Below the pieces are notes generated by a model. The model had not been told where the DNA came from. It worked only from the letters and a program-made list of their open reading frames with translations, and made no database searches. The position numbers were made by a program, and so were the translations under genes. 64,000 bases of DNA from an uncultured Lactobacillus sp. (GTDB lineage Bacteria > Bacillota > Bacilli > Lactobacillales > Lactobacillaceae): assembly GCA_937874695.1 (NCBI GenBank), contig CALNAJ010000044.1, positions 1 through 64,000 of the forward strand. The letters run 5' to 3'. Shown here piece by piece: positions 44,417 to 52,211 of the stretch; position 1 is the stretch's first letter; each line of letters opens with the position of its first letter.

Positions 44417-44947
44417 TTGAATTTGAGTTTTGAAACCATTCAACCGGAAGATTTTAAACAGGTAGACCAATTGGTTACGGCGGCATTCACGCCCGCTCAG
44501 GCCAGTGCCGGTACCGAGGGCAATCTGATTCACCGGTTACGGACGACTTACGATTATCAACCAAGCTTAGAAGTTGTGGCTAAGCCAGAAATTCATGAAG
44601 TCGTGGGCCATGGTCTATTGAGTCCCGTGACGATTCGTGGCAACCGCCACACGACCACGATCCTTGGACTGGCTTCGCTGGCTGTTGCGCCCGAGTGGCA
44701 GGGTCAAGCAATCGGAAGCCAGCTCTTAAGTGAACTGGAATCCCGGGCGCGGCTGGCTGGCTTTGCGGCCATCAGCGTGGTGGGCGATATGAATTTCTTT
44801 GGTGGCCGTGGTTATGTCATGGCAGAAGATTTTTCAATTCATAATAGCCTAGCCGTTCCGATGGGGAGTCACCTCATCAAACCGTTGACGGCTGGGGCGT
44901 TAGCTCACGTCGGCGGGATGCTGGAATATCCAACCTCACTAAAATAA
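44417..44947 (+). CDS. GNAT-family N-acetyltransferase
   Basis: This 176-residue acyltransferase has the GCN5 fold. The start is FETIQPEDFKQVDQL, and the acetyl-CoA loop is APEWQGQAIGSQLLSELESRARLAG (QxxGxG/A-like). VVGDMNFFGGRGYVM follows, typical of the YhbS-like subgroup. The substrate is unknown. TTG 44417 is the start, with GAGAGG upstream. It is followed by a separate promoter and T-box, so it is not part of the next unit. Confidence 0.85.
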   Translation: MNLSFETIQPEDFKQVDQLVTAAFTPAQASAGTEGNLIHRLRTTYDYQPSLEVVAKPEIHEVVGHGLLSPVTIRGNRHTTTILGLASLAVAPEWQGQAIGSQLLSELESRARLAGFAAISVVGDMNFFGGRGYVMAEDFSIHNSLAVPMGSHLIKPLTAGALAHVGGMLEYPTSLK

Positions 44948-44962
44948 ATTTTTGATTAGAGG

Positions 44963-44991
44963 TTGACGATGCTTTCTCATCGTGCTATTAT
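44963..44991 (+). promoter_or_regulatory. promoter of Tyr T-box unit
   Basis: TTGACG (44963-44968), a 17-base spacer and TATTAT (44986-44991). Confidence 0.8.
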
Positions 44992-44997
44992 CAAATC

Positions 44998-45267
44998 AAT
45001 CAAACAGCGAACGCTAATTTCCATTACCAAGTAGCGTGTCATCTGTGTGTCAGAAAGTCGGTGGTTGCTGCGAACCGATCAGGGTGATTACGACGAAATA
45101 CAGTGGAATGTCCTGCTCCGGCAGGCGGATAATAACTAGAGCCGTTACCATCTAGTGAGTGGAGTTACTGGGTCTAGAACCAGTGGCTCAAGCTGGGTGG
45201 TACCACGGTTGAAGTCTAAATCGTCCCTGTTGCAATGTTGATTGCAGCGGGGGCGATTTTTTTATAC
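44998..45267 (+). ncRNA. T-box leader, Tyr specifier
   Basis: AAGTAGCG on the 5' side and GAA-A-TAC-A on the 3' side of stem I set the specifier TAC (tyrosine) at 45099-45101. GGGTGGTACCACGG is the T-box, and ATCGTCCC...GGGGGCGAT with a T-run (45220-45267) is the terminator. The gene below should be induced by uncharged tRNA-Tyr. Confidence 0.9.
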
Positions 45268-45301
45268 ATAAATTAGGCATAAACAAAGAGGAGCGATTTC
45301 T

Positions 45302-46759
45302 ATGAAAGAACAAAACAAGAGAGCATGGAAGCCAGTTAGTTTTGGCGAAGCAATGATTATTCTGTTAGCAATGTTACTGATTATGGGTTTAGGCGTTATC
45401 AAGTTTGGCTTATCACCAATGACGCCAGTGTTACTGGTCATCGCCTTAGTTATCCTATGGGCCAAGATTCGCGGGGCCGAATGGGATGACATTCACGGCG
45501 GCATCATTGAAGGTATCAAGACCGGGATCATTCCAATCTTTATTTTCATCCTGATTGGGGCGCTGATCAGTGTTTGGATCGCCGCTGGGATTATTCCATC
45601 CATGATGGTCTTCGGGTTCCATTTGATTTCAGCACAGTGGTTCGTACCATCCGTCTTCTTAGTTTGTGCTATTGTTGGGACGTCCATCGGGAGTGCCTTT
45701 ACCATTATCTCCACGATTGGGATTGCCCTGTTCGGGATGGGAACCACAATGGGCTTTAACCCGGCATTAGTTGCTGGGGCCATCATCTCCGGTGCTATCT
45801 TCGGTGATAAGACGTCACCACTGTCTGACTCGACCAACTTGGCTTCTGCCATTGCCGAATCCGAATTGTTCGCTCATATCAAGAACTTAATGTGGTCCAC
45901 GATTCCTGCCTTCCTGGTTTCCCTGGTGCTGTACTTCATCTTAGGGACAGGTTCATCCGATGCCAACGCAATGGGCAAGATTAACAAGACCATCGCCACT
46001 TTGTCCGCTAACTTCTCTATCAGTTGGTGGGCTGCCTTACCAATCATCGTGATGTTCGTCTGTGCATGGCGGAAGATTCCCGCTATCGCCACGTTACTAT
46101 TAAACGTTGGGTTAGGGATCGTTATGTTATTCATCGAAAAGCCTTCAACGTCATTGAGCAGTGTTGCCACGATGATTGAATCTGGTTTCGTTTCTAAGAC
46201 TGGCAATGCCAGTGTTGATGCTTTACTCTCTCGTGGTGGGATTAGCGCCATGATGTCTACGGTTTCACTGATTATCCTGACGCTGACCTTAGGTGGTCTG
46301 TTGATGAAGTTCAACATTATTCAAACGGCAATGGTGCCATTGGCCCAACGCCTGAAGAATACGGGTTCCGTTGTTACCGCCGCTATCCTTTCTGGAATCG
46401 GTGTGAACATCTTCGTTGGGGAACAATACCTTTCCGTTATCTTACCTGGGAAAGCCTTCAAGCAAACCTTTAACGACCGTGGTCTGGACAACTTGGCCTT
46501 GAGCCGGGTCCTTGAAGATGGTGGGACGGTTATTAACTACTTGGTACCATGGGGTGTTGCCGCTGTCTTCGCAGCCAACACACTGGGTGTTTCCACGTTG
46601 GCATACCTGCCATTCTGTTTCTTCAGTCTCCTGTCACCAATCTTCTCCATCCTCAGTGGGTTCACTGGCGTTGGATTGAAGCGTCTGCCAGCAGCTGATG
46701 ACAGCAGCGCAACCGCCGCAACTGTTGCGACACAAGCACGTGAAGGCCAAGGTGCCTAA
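45302..46759 (+). CDS. NhaC-family transporter, probably tyrosine
   Basis: This 485-residue membrane protein has about 11 or 12 helices of the NhaC Na+/H+ antiporter superfamily. It has LIGALISVWIAAGIIPSMMVFG, GTSIGSAFTIISTIG, FGDKTSPLSDSTNLAS and GVNIFVGEQYLSVILPGKAF. The family name suggests sodium export. The tyrosine T-box in front argues that this member takes up tyrosine (or exchanges it); comparative T-box studies predicted such NhaC-like tyrosine transporters. ATG 45302 follows GAGGAG. The protein ends with an Ala/Thr-rich soluble tail. Confidence 0.85.
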   Translation: MKEQNKRAWKPVSFGEAMIILLAMLLIMGLGVIKFGLSPMTPVLLVIALVILWAKIRGAEWDDIHGGIIEGIKTGIIPIFIFILIGALISVWIAAGIIPSMMVFGFHLISAQWFVPSVFLVCAIVGTSIGSAFTIISTIGIALFGMGTTMGFNPALVAGAIISGAIFGDKTSPLSDSTNLASAIAESELFAHIKNLMWSTIPAFLVSLVLYFILGTGSSDANAMGKINKTIATLSANFSISWWAALPIIVMFVCAWRKIPAIATLLLNVGLGIVMLFIEKPSTSLSSVATMIESGFVSKTGNASVDALLSRGGISAMMSTVSLIILTLTLGGLLMKFNIIQTAMVPLAQRLKNTGSVVTAAILSGIGVNIFVGEQYLSVILPGKAFKQTFNDRGLDNLALSRVLEDGGTVINYLVPWGVAAVFAANTLGVSTLAYLPFCFFSLLSPIFSILSGFTGVGLKRLPAADDSSATAATVATQAREGQGA

Positions 46760-46779
46760 GTAACTGATTGAGTTGTTGT

Positions 46780-46985
46780 GCCATTGTGTCGCCTACGGCT
46801 GTCAGGGATTCTGCCACTGTGGGGACCGCCTGCAGCCAAAAGGGCGGGCTTCCGGCTCGGTTTGAAACCTCGCCAAAGTCGCGAGTTTCCAAACACGTCC
46901 CACGCTGTAAGTCCGGGAAGAACCGAGCGCCCGGTCTAACACCGTCGTCACGGTTGGCGCCATCCCTGACCTCCTCCAGCTAAGA
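46780..46985 (+). repeat. structured intergenic repeat, family A/B, copy B2
   Basis: Closed by GTCAGGGAT (46801-46809) and ATCCCTGAC (46962-46970). It contains GGGGACCGCCTGCAGCC and a hairpin GGTTTGAAAC...GTTTCCAAAC that corresponds to the TTTGAA/TTTCAAA hairpin of A1/A2. Its reverse complement aligns with 56730-56945. It follows the NhaC-family gene directly. A 71-codon frame here is not a real gene. Confidence 0.75.
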
Positions 46986-47129
46986 TGATAGCGCGACCTG
47001 AACACTTGTTAGGTTACAAACACTCACTTGGCGTTCTCGTCTGGTTGTTTAGTAGTCGATGATAGTGGTACTGGCAGTAGACAATCCTGTCGTATCGGGT
47101 CTGTGTTATTTTCAATTCTAAGTAAATTG

Positions 47130-47258
47130 TCTCATTAGCGTATTGCCACATGTGTGGGCCATCCGTGAACGACTAGACGTCACGGGTAGGCAATGCGCCA
47201 ATAATAATTAAATCGTATCCTCTGGAAGGCGTGAGCAAAGTGGCTCACGCCTTTTTCG
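47130..47258 (+). ncRNA. nested hairpin and terminator, candidate small RNA
   Basis: GCGTATTGCC pairs with GGCAATGCGC around an inner CCGTGA...TCACGG hairpin (about 47138-47206). After about 20 unpaired bases comes a strong terminator, AAGGCGTGAGC/GCTCACGCC with T5 (47226-47256). The arrangement resembles an independent small transcript, or a 3' end of the region after NhaC. No clear promoter was found. Confidence 0.4.
47226..47258 (+). terminator. intrinsic terminator, plus strand
   Basis: AAGGCGTGAGC pairs with GCTCACGCCTT around AAAGTG, followed by TTTTTCG. It overlaps the 3' end of the minus-strand regulator gene. Confidence 0.8.
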
Positions 47259-47892
47259 TGTAGATGTAGTCCGCGGCTTGGTCGTTGAGGGTGTATGCGC
47301 GTTGTTGGGCGTCCTCTAAGTAGAGCAGGTTGAGACTGGCGTCAGCCTTGGTGACCTGCAGCGGTACGCCAAAGGGAAGACCCAGGTGTTGCAAGTAATC
47401 GACTAGTGCCGCCGACTCTAAGTAGCTGGTGAGAACCACGGTCGCCGGCACGCTGACGGCACTTAGACGCGTGATGGGGTGGTCGTTAAGAATCTGATCA
47501 GGACGAAGGCTACCGCCAAATGGACTACGTTGTGGGTCATTGAGATAGTGGTTAAGTGCCAGCGCTGTCTCGCTATTCAGATCGGCCGCCATGCTCCAGG
47601 CTTGATCTGGGACTGCAACTAATGGCAGATGAAGTTTTTGCACGAGAAAAGTCTCACAGAGACGGTAGTGGTGCAGGAGTTGGCAAGCAAGCTGTTCACC
47701 AGTGGTGGTAAGGGTGACGCCGGTATAGCGTCGGCGATTGACGAGCCCGGCGTGTTCTAATGACCGCGTCATTTCGGTCACAGTAGCCGGTGAAACGTTG
47801 GCAAAATGAATGATTTGTTTATTGCTGACGCGTGGCCGGGCGAAATTACACTCGGCAATGATCTTCAAGTAGGTATTTCTATGATTCAACAT
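47245..47892 (-). CDS. DtxR/MntR-like regulator with degenerate metal sites
   Basis: This 215-residue protein has the DtxR layout. A winged helix is at about residues 1-65 (VSNKQIIHFANVSPATVTEMTRSLEHAGLV), a dimerisation helix region at 70-135 (HHYRLCETFLVQKL), the FGGSLRPD turn, and an FeoA/SH3-like C-terminal domain. It is divergent from mntH, which fits MntR. However, the usual metal-binding EAExLEHxxSD block reads DQAWSMAADLNSE, and the N-terminal Asp/Glu ligands read Thr/Lys. It may not sense Mn2+ directly. The start is ATG 47892; the upstream site is weak. Confidence 0.8.
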   Translation of the reverse strand: MLNHRNTYLKIIAECNFARPRVSNKQIIHFANVSPATVTEMTRSLEHAGLVNRRRYTGVTLTTTGEQLACQLLHHYRLCETFLVQKLHLPLVAVPDQAWSMAADLNSETALALNHYLNDPQRSPFGGSLRPDQILNDHPITRLSAVSVPATVVLTSYLESAALVDYLQHLGLPFGVPLQVTKADASLNLLYLEDAQQRAYTLNDQAADYIYTKKA

Positions 47893-47930
47893 CCAATCAG
47901 CTCCCCAATAATTCTAAAATAGTTAAGTGC

Positions 47931-47972
47931 CCCTAAAAATTATATTCTCCAAATGAAATTTTAAGGGTTCTG
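47931..47972. promoter_or_regulatory. inverted repeat between regulator and mntH
   Basis: CCCCTAAAAATTA (47931-47943) and AAATTTTAAGGG (47960-47971) form an imperfect inverted repeat next to the regulator start. It is a candidate operator for the DtxR-like protein. Confidence 0.4.
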
Positions 47973-48203
47973 AGCCACGGTTGCAACTTTTTCTAGTTAT
48001 CATAGAATTCGGGTAATGAAAGTTCACTTTATTTTATAGACAAAACGTTGATTAATGGGCATTTGTACTCGTTACTGTTTGGGGAACCAAAAAAACATTT
48101 ATTACGATATAATCACGGATTGTGCAAATCCAAAAGGGCAATCGGTCGGGAATGAAACCGCTTAATCACCATATTAATATCTTAATATACAAGCATATTA
48201 AAG

Positions 48204-48253
48204 TTAAGGATGCCTAAAAAAGTATTTGCAAAGGTTAACTTTTACGTTACAAT
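48204..48253 (+). promoter_or_regulatory. mntH promoter with possible operator
   Basis: TTGCAA (48226-48231), 16 bases, TACAAT (48248-48253), then a 37-base leader to ATG 48291. TTAAGG-atg-CCTAA just upstream of the -35 (48204-48217) is a DtxR-like palindrome. A second possible -10, TATAAT, is at 48108-48113. Confidence 0.6.
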
Positions 48254-48290
48254 GAACCCGTTAGAAATTATTGAGGAGGAGGCTTTTAAC

Positions 48291-49874
48291 ATGAGTGACA
48301 CTGTTAAAAAGCACAAATTGATTGAATATGCCAACGGCCGTTCATTGGAGGAGATAAACGGTACCGTGGCTGTTCCCAAGAATATTAGTTTTTGGAAGGC
48401 ATTGTTCATGTACTCTGGGCCTGGCGCATTAGTTGCGGTGGGGTACATGGATCCCGGGAACTGGTCCACTTCGATTACTGGTGGGCAAAACTTCCAATAC
48501 CTGTTGATGTCCATCATCTTGATCTCAAGTTTGATCGCGATGTTATTACAATACATGGCGGCTAAACTTGGCATCGTGAGTCAAATGGACTTGGCGCAGG
48601 CGATTCGGGCGCGGACTAGTAAATCACTCGGTATCGTGCTCTGGATCATGACTGAATTTGCCATCATGGCAACGGATATTGCCGAAGTCATTGGGGCTGC
48701 GATTGCTTTATTCCTGTTATTCCACATTCCACTGGTTATTTCAGTGTTTATCACCGTATTTGATGTTTTGCTATTATTACTGTTGACCAAGATTGGCTTC
48801 CGGAAGATCGAAGCAATCGTTGTGTGCTTGATTCTGGTAATTCTGTTAGTCTTCGCTTATCAAGTGGCTTTATCTAAGCCTGACTGGATGGGTGTCTTTG
48901 CGGGATTAGTTCCTAACGTCAAGACAATCTCATCATCACCAACAATTGGTGGTCAAACGCCAATTAGTGGAGCCTTGGGAATCATTGGGGCGACGGTTAT
49001 GCCACATAACCTCTACCTGCACTCTGCGATTTCACAAACGCGTCAAATCAACCATAAGGATGAAGACGACGTTGCCCGGACAGTGAAATTTGCCAGCTTG
49101 GATTCCAACATTCAACTGACGTTGGCATTCTTCGTCAACGCTTTGCTACTGATCATGGGGGTTGCCGTCTTCAAGAGCGGTACCGTCAAGGATCCTTCCT
49201 TCTTCGGATTATTCCAAGCGCTGTCTGACACCAACACCATGAGTAATGGCTTGTTGGCTGGGGTTGCCAAGACGGGTGTGCTTTCTACGCTGTTTGCGGT
49301 TGCCTTACTGGCTTCTGGGCAAAACTCCACGATTACTGGGACCTTGACCGGTCAAGTTATCATGGAAGGTTTCGTCCACATGCGGATGCCACTATGGTTA
49401 CGTCGGCTGGTTACCCGGTTGATCTCCGTTATTCCAGTATTGATCTGTGTCATGTTGACCAGTGGCAAGAGTGCCATTGATGAACACACGGCGTTAAACG
49501 ATTTGATGAACAATTCGCAAGTCTTCCTGGCATTTGCCTTGCCATTCTCGATGTTACCGTTATTGATGATGACGGATAGCAAGTTGGAAATGGGCAAGCG
49601 GTTTAAGAACTCCTGGTGGATCAAGGGACTGGGCTGGTTCTCAGTACTTCTGCTGACCGGATTGAACCTGTACAACATGCCCGCTTCAATCGTTGCCTTC
49701 TTTGGCAATACGCCTTCGGCTAGTCAAACGACGATGGCCAATGTGATTGCTTGGACCTTGAATTTGGCAATCATTGCACTGTTGGCTTGGACCGTTTGGG
49801 AGCTGCATCGCAGTGCTAAGCGGATGGCACTTGAGGCCGCGACTGACGCTCAGCAATTACACAAGGAGGACTAA
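48291..49874 (+). CDS. mntH: Nramp-family Mn2+/H+ symporter
   Basis: This 527-residue membrane protein with 11 or 12 helices imports Mn2+ with protons. Helix 1 has GYMDPGNWSTSITGG (the DPGN metal motif). The transport signature GATVMPHNLYLHSAISQTR (MPH metal motif) is in helix 6. ATDIAEVIGAAIAL marks helix 3 and SGQNSTITGTLTGQVIMEGF the conserved loop. The frame is open from 48210, but ATG 48291 has GAGGAGGAGG and starts a natural N terminus. Four bases separate its stop from the next usp gene, so they are cotranscribed. Confidence 0.94.
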   Translation: MSDTVKKHKLIEYANGRSLEEINGTVAVPKNISFWKALFMYSGPGALVAVGYMDPGNWSTSITGGQNFQYLLMSIILISSLIAMLLQYMAAKLGIVSQMDLAQAIRARTSKSLGIVLWIMTEFAIMATDIAEVIGAAIALFLLFHIPLVISVFITVFDVLLLLLLTKIGFRKIEAIVVCLILVILLVFAYQVALSKPDWMGVFAGLVPNVKTISSSPTIGGQTPISGALGIIGATVMPHNLYLHSAISQTRQINHKDEDDVARTVKFASLDSNIQLTLAFFVNALLLIMGVAVFKSGTVKDPSFFGLFQALSDTNTMSNGLLAGVAKTGVLSTLFAVALLASGQNSTITGTLTGQVIMEGFVHMRMPLWLRRLVTRLISVIPVLICVMLTSGKSAIDEHTALNDLMNNSQVFLAFALPFSMLPLLMMTDSKLEMGKRFKNSWWIKGLGWFSVLLLTGLNLYNMPASIVAFFGNTPSASQTTMANVIAWTLNLAIIALLAWTVWELHRSAKRMALEAATDAQQLHKED

Positions 49875-49877
49875 CTC

Positions 49878-50309
49878 ATGGCAAAGACGTTTGAACGGAT
49901 TTTAGTCGGGGTCGATGACTCTGCGGATGCCTTGTTAGCCTTTAATTATGCGACGCATCAGGCGAAGCGAGACGATGCAGAATTGGTCATTGTTTCCGTA
50001 TTGGAAAATGACGATATGAATGTTTATCAGGCGTTGGATTCTGATTACATTCACGGCGAACATCGCGAATTAGAAGAACACGTTGCGACGTATCAACAGC
50101 GGGCCTTCGATGCGGGTGTTGCGCGGGTACGAATGGTTATTGCCGAGGGCGATCCTGGTGAGACCATCGTTAAGGACGTGATTCCTCATGTGAAGCCGGA
50201 CTTGCTGATTGTGGGCTCGGAGTCTAAGAAGGGCGTCCGGCGTCACTTTGGGAGCCAAGCCGCCTACATGGCCAAGTACGCACCAATCTCAGTATTAGTG
50301 ATCCGCTAA
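49878..50309 (+). CDS. universal stress protein cotranscribed with mntH
   Basis: This 143-residue single-domain Usp begins ERILVGVDDSADALLAFNYA. The ATP-binding motif LIVGSESKKGVRRHFGSQAAYMAKYAPISVLVI shows GSxxxxG and GS. The ribosome site AGGAGG lies within the last codons of mntH. The tight link suggests a role tied to Mn2+ uptake, such as modulating MntH under stress; that is inference. The copy at 50489 is a clear paralogue. Confidence 0.9.
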   Translation: MAKTFERILVGVDDSADALLAFNYATHQAKRDDAELVIVSVLENDDMNVYQALDSDYIHGEHRELEEHVATYQQRAFDAGVARVRMVIAEGDPGETIVKDVIPHVKPDLLIVGSESKKGVRRHFGSQAAYMAKYAPISVLVIR

Positions 50310-50327
50310 TAAGTTGACTTATCAAAG

Positions 50328-50366
50328 TCGATATACCGGGGATGCCCAGTATATCGGCTTTTTTCG
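50328..50366 (+). terminator. terminator of mntH-usp
   Basis: GTCGATATAC pairs with GTATATCGGC around CGGGGATGCCCA, followed by six T. Confidence 0.85.
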
Positions 50367-50488
50367 TGGCTAGAGTTGGTGCTGGCCCGCAACAATATCC
50401 CTAAAATGAGTCACTTAATGGTAAATGCGCGTACACTAGCGGCGATAAGAGAGTTAGTCACAAGATTAATTTGAGGGAGGGATGGCTG

Positions 50489-50920
50489 ATGGCGACCACG
50501 TTTAAACGAATTCTAGTTGGTGTCGATGATTCCAAGGACGCGCTGTTAGCATTTGATTACGCCATTTATTTAGCGAAACGGGATGACGCGGAGTTGGTAA
50601 TTGCCTCGGTACTAGAGAACCAACAGATGAATATTTATCAAACGTTAGACACGGACTTTATTCATGGTGAATATGCCGACCTGGAAAATCACGTGCGGGA
50701 ATACAAGAAGCAGGCGCGCGAGGCCGGCGTGACAGACGTGCGCATGATGGTGGCCGAGGGTGAACCCGGCGAGACTATTGTTAAGGACGTGATCCCGGCG
50801 GTGGACCCGGATCTGCTGATTGTGGGATCGTTGGCGAAGAAGGGTGTCAGTCGCCACTTCGGTAGCCAAGCGGCTTACATGGCAAAGTACTCGCCGGTAT
50901 CAGTGCTCGTGGTGCGATAG
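50489..50920 (+). CDS. universal stress protein, paralogue of 49878
   Basis: This 143-residue Usp is collinear with the gene at 49878 (FKRILVGVDDSKDALLAFDYA and LIVGSLAKKGVSRHFGSQAAYMAKYSPVSVLVV). It arose by tandem duplication but now has its own promoter region after a terminator. ATG 50489 is preceded by GAGGGAGGG; the frame's start at 50471 lies in that site. The ATP-binding residues are intact. Confidence 0.9.
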   Translation: MATTFKRILVGVDDSKDALLAFDYAIYLAKRDDAELVIASVLENQQMNIYQTLDTDFIHGEYADLENHVREYKKQAREAGVTDVRMMVAEGEPGETIVKDVIPAVDPDLLIVGSLAKKGVSRHFGSQAAYMAKYSPVSVLVVR

Positions 50921-51090
50921 GGTATCTAGAAATTGGAAGCTGAGGTACTTTGTATTTTTCTTATGGTAAAGAATTGATAGCAAAGTTATGGCTAATCGGC
51001 TTTAGACGATAGGAGTCTATTGGATGAAGTGGTTTTGTGGTCGAAAGCTATCTTAGCCGCAGGCGACAGCTTTCAATACGTTGCTTCAAT
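50921..51090. other. intergenic stretch with short hairpins
   Basis: TAGAC...GTCTA (about 51003-51019) and GAAAGCT...AGCTTTC (about 51044-51073) can pair. The loop of the second contains AGCCGCAGGCGACA, the same tail as copies B2 and B3 of the structured repeat, so it may be a remnant. Confidence 0.4.
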
Positions 51091-51145
51091 ATAAAAGCTA
51101 CCCCTGAAAATCAGTTAGATGCTGGTCTTCAGGGGTAGCTTTGTG
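51091..51145. terminator. bidirectional terminator between usp and guaC
   Basis: AAAGCTACCCCTGA pairs with TCAGGGGTAGCTTT (14 bp). On minus it is followed by TATATTG and on plus by GTGTGTG, so termination strength is moderate. Confidence 0.7.
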
Positions 51146-51200
51146 TGTGATTTTAGAGTATTTCATTGGAGCACTGGGTTAAAGTGAGACGCAACGGTGA

Positions 51201-52187
51201 TTAGTAGCTATCGCCGTTCATGATGGAACTCTTGACGATGACGTAATCTACGGTCCGGATGTCCAGTAAGTTACGGCCACCGGCGTAGGAGATTGAGGAC
51301 TGGAGGTCTTCTTGCATCGCGTTGAGTGTATCGGCGATGTCGCCACGGAATGGCACTAACATCTGCTTACCTTCAACGTTACGGTAAGCCCCTTTTTGTT
51401 TCTCGGATGCGGAGCCCCAGTATTGCTTGAAGGTGCGGCCATCGATGGTTAACAGACTACCAGGTGATTGTTGGTGACCGGCGAGCATTGAACCGATCAT
51501 AACCATGCTGGCACCGAAGCGAACGGACTTGGCAATATCGCCGTTGTAACGAATTCCACCATCGGCGATGATTGGCTTCCGGGCAGCCTTGGCACAGAGC
51601 CGCAGGGCAGCCAGTTGCCAGCCCCCGGTCCCAAAACCAGTCTTGAGCTTGGTGATGCAGGCTTTACCCGGGCCGATACCGACTTTGGTAGCGTCAGCGC
51701 CAGCGTTTTCGAGTTCACGGACGGCTTCAGGTGTTCCCACGTTGCCGGCAATGACGAAGCTGTCAGGGAGCTTATCCTTGATCTGCTTGATCATGCGAAT
51801 CACAGCATCGCTGTGGCCGTGGGCAATATCAATCGTGATATATTCAGGCACCAGCTTAGCGGCGGCCAGTTCGTCAATAAAGGCATGTTCGTCAGCTTTG
51901 ACCCCGACACTAATGGAAGCAAACAGTGACTTCTCGTGCATCCGTTCGATGAAGCCCCGACGTTCTTGGGGTTGGAAACGGTGCATGACGTAGAAGTAGT
52001 CGTTTTGGGCAAGCCAGACGGCTAAAGGTTCGTTGATGACCGTCTCCATGTTGGCAGGGACTACGGGAATCTTGAACCGGTGGGGGCCAAATTCGATACT
52101 CGTATCGGCCTCGTGACGGCTTTCAATGATACATTTGTTGGGAATCAATTGGATATCTTCGTAATCAAATACTTCAGCAGGATGCAT
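51201..52187 (-). CDS. guaC: GMP reductase
   Basis: This 328-residue TIM-barrel enzyme converts GMP to IMP with NADPH, releasing ammonia. It has [45 protein letters not shown] (catalytic Cys loop) and [20 protein letters not shown]. The lack of CBS domains and the KACITK loop separate it from IMP dehydrogenase. It lies 24 bases after purA on the same strand, so the two form an operon balancing adenine and guanine nucleotides. ATG 52187 follows GGAG. Confidence 0.93.
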   Translation of the reverse strand: MHPAEVFDYEDIQLIPNKCIIESRHEADTSIEFGPHRFKIPVVPANMETVINEPLAVWLAQNDYFYVMHRFQPQERRGFIERMHEKSLFASISVGVKADEHAFIDELAAAKLVPEYITIDIAHGHSDAVIRMIKQIKDKLPDSFVIAGNVGTPEAVRELENAGADATKVGIGPGKACITKLKTGFGTGGWQLAALRLCAKAARKPIIADGGIRYNGDIAKSVRFGASMVMIGSMLAGHQQSPGSLLTIDGRTFKQYWGSASEKQKGAYRNVEGKQMLVPFRGDIADTLNAMQEDLQSSISYAGGRNLLDIRTVDYVIVKSSIMNGDSY

Positions 52188-52211
52188 GTAGGGTCACTCC
52201 TCGTTCGTGAA

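Noticed and set aside
46768..46983. 71-codon plus-strand open frame after the NhaC gene
   Set aside because: It coincides with repeat B2 and shows no protein signature.
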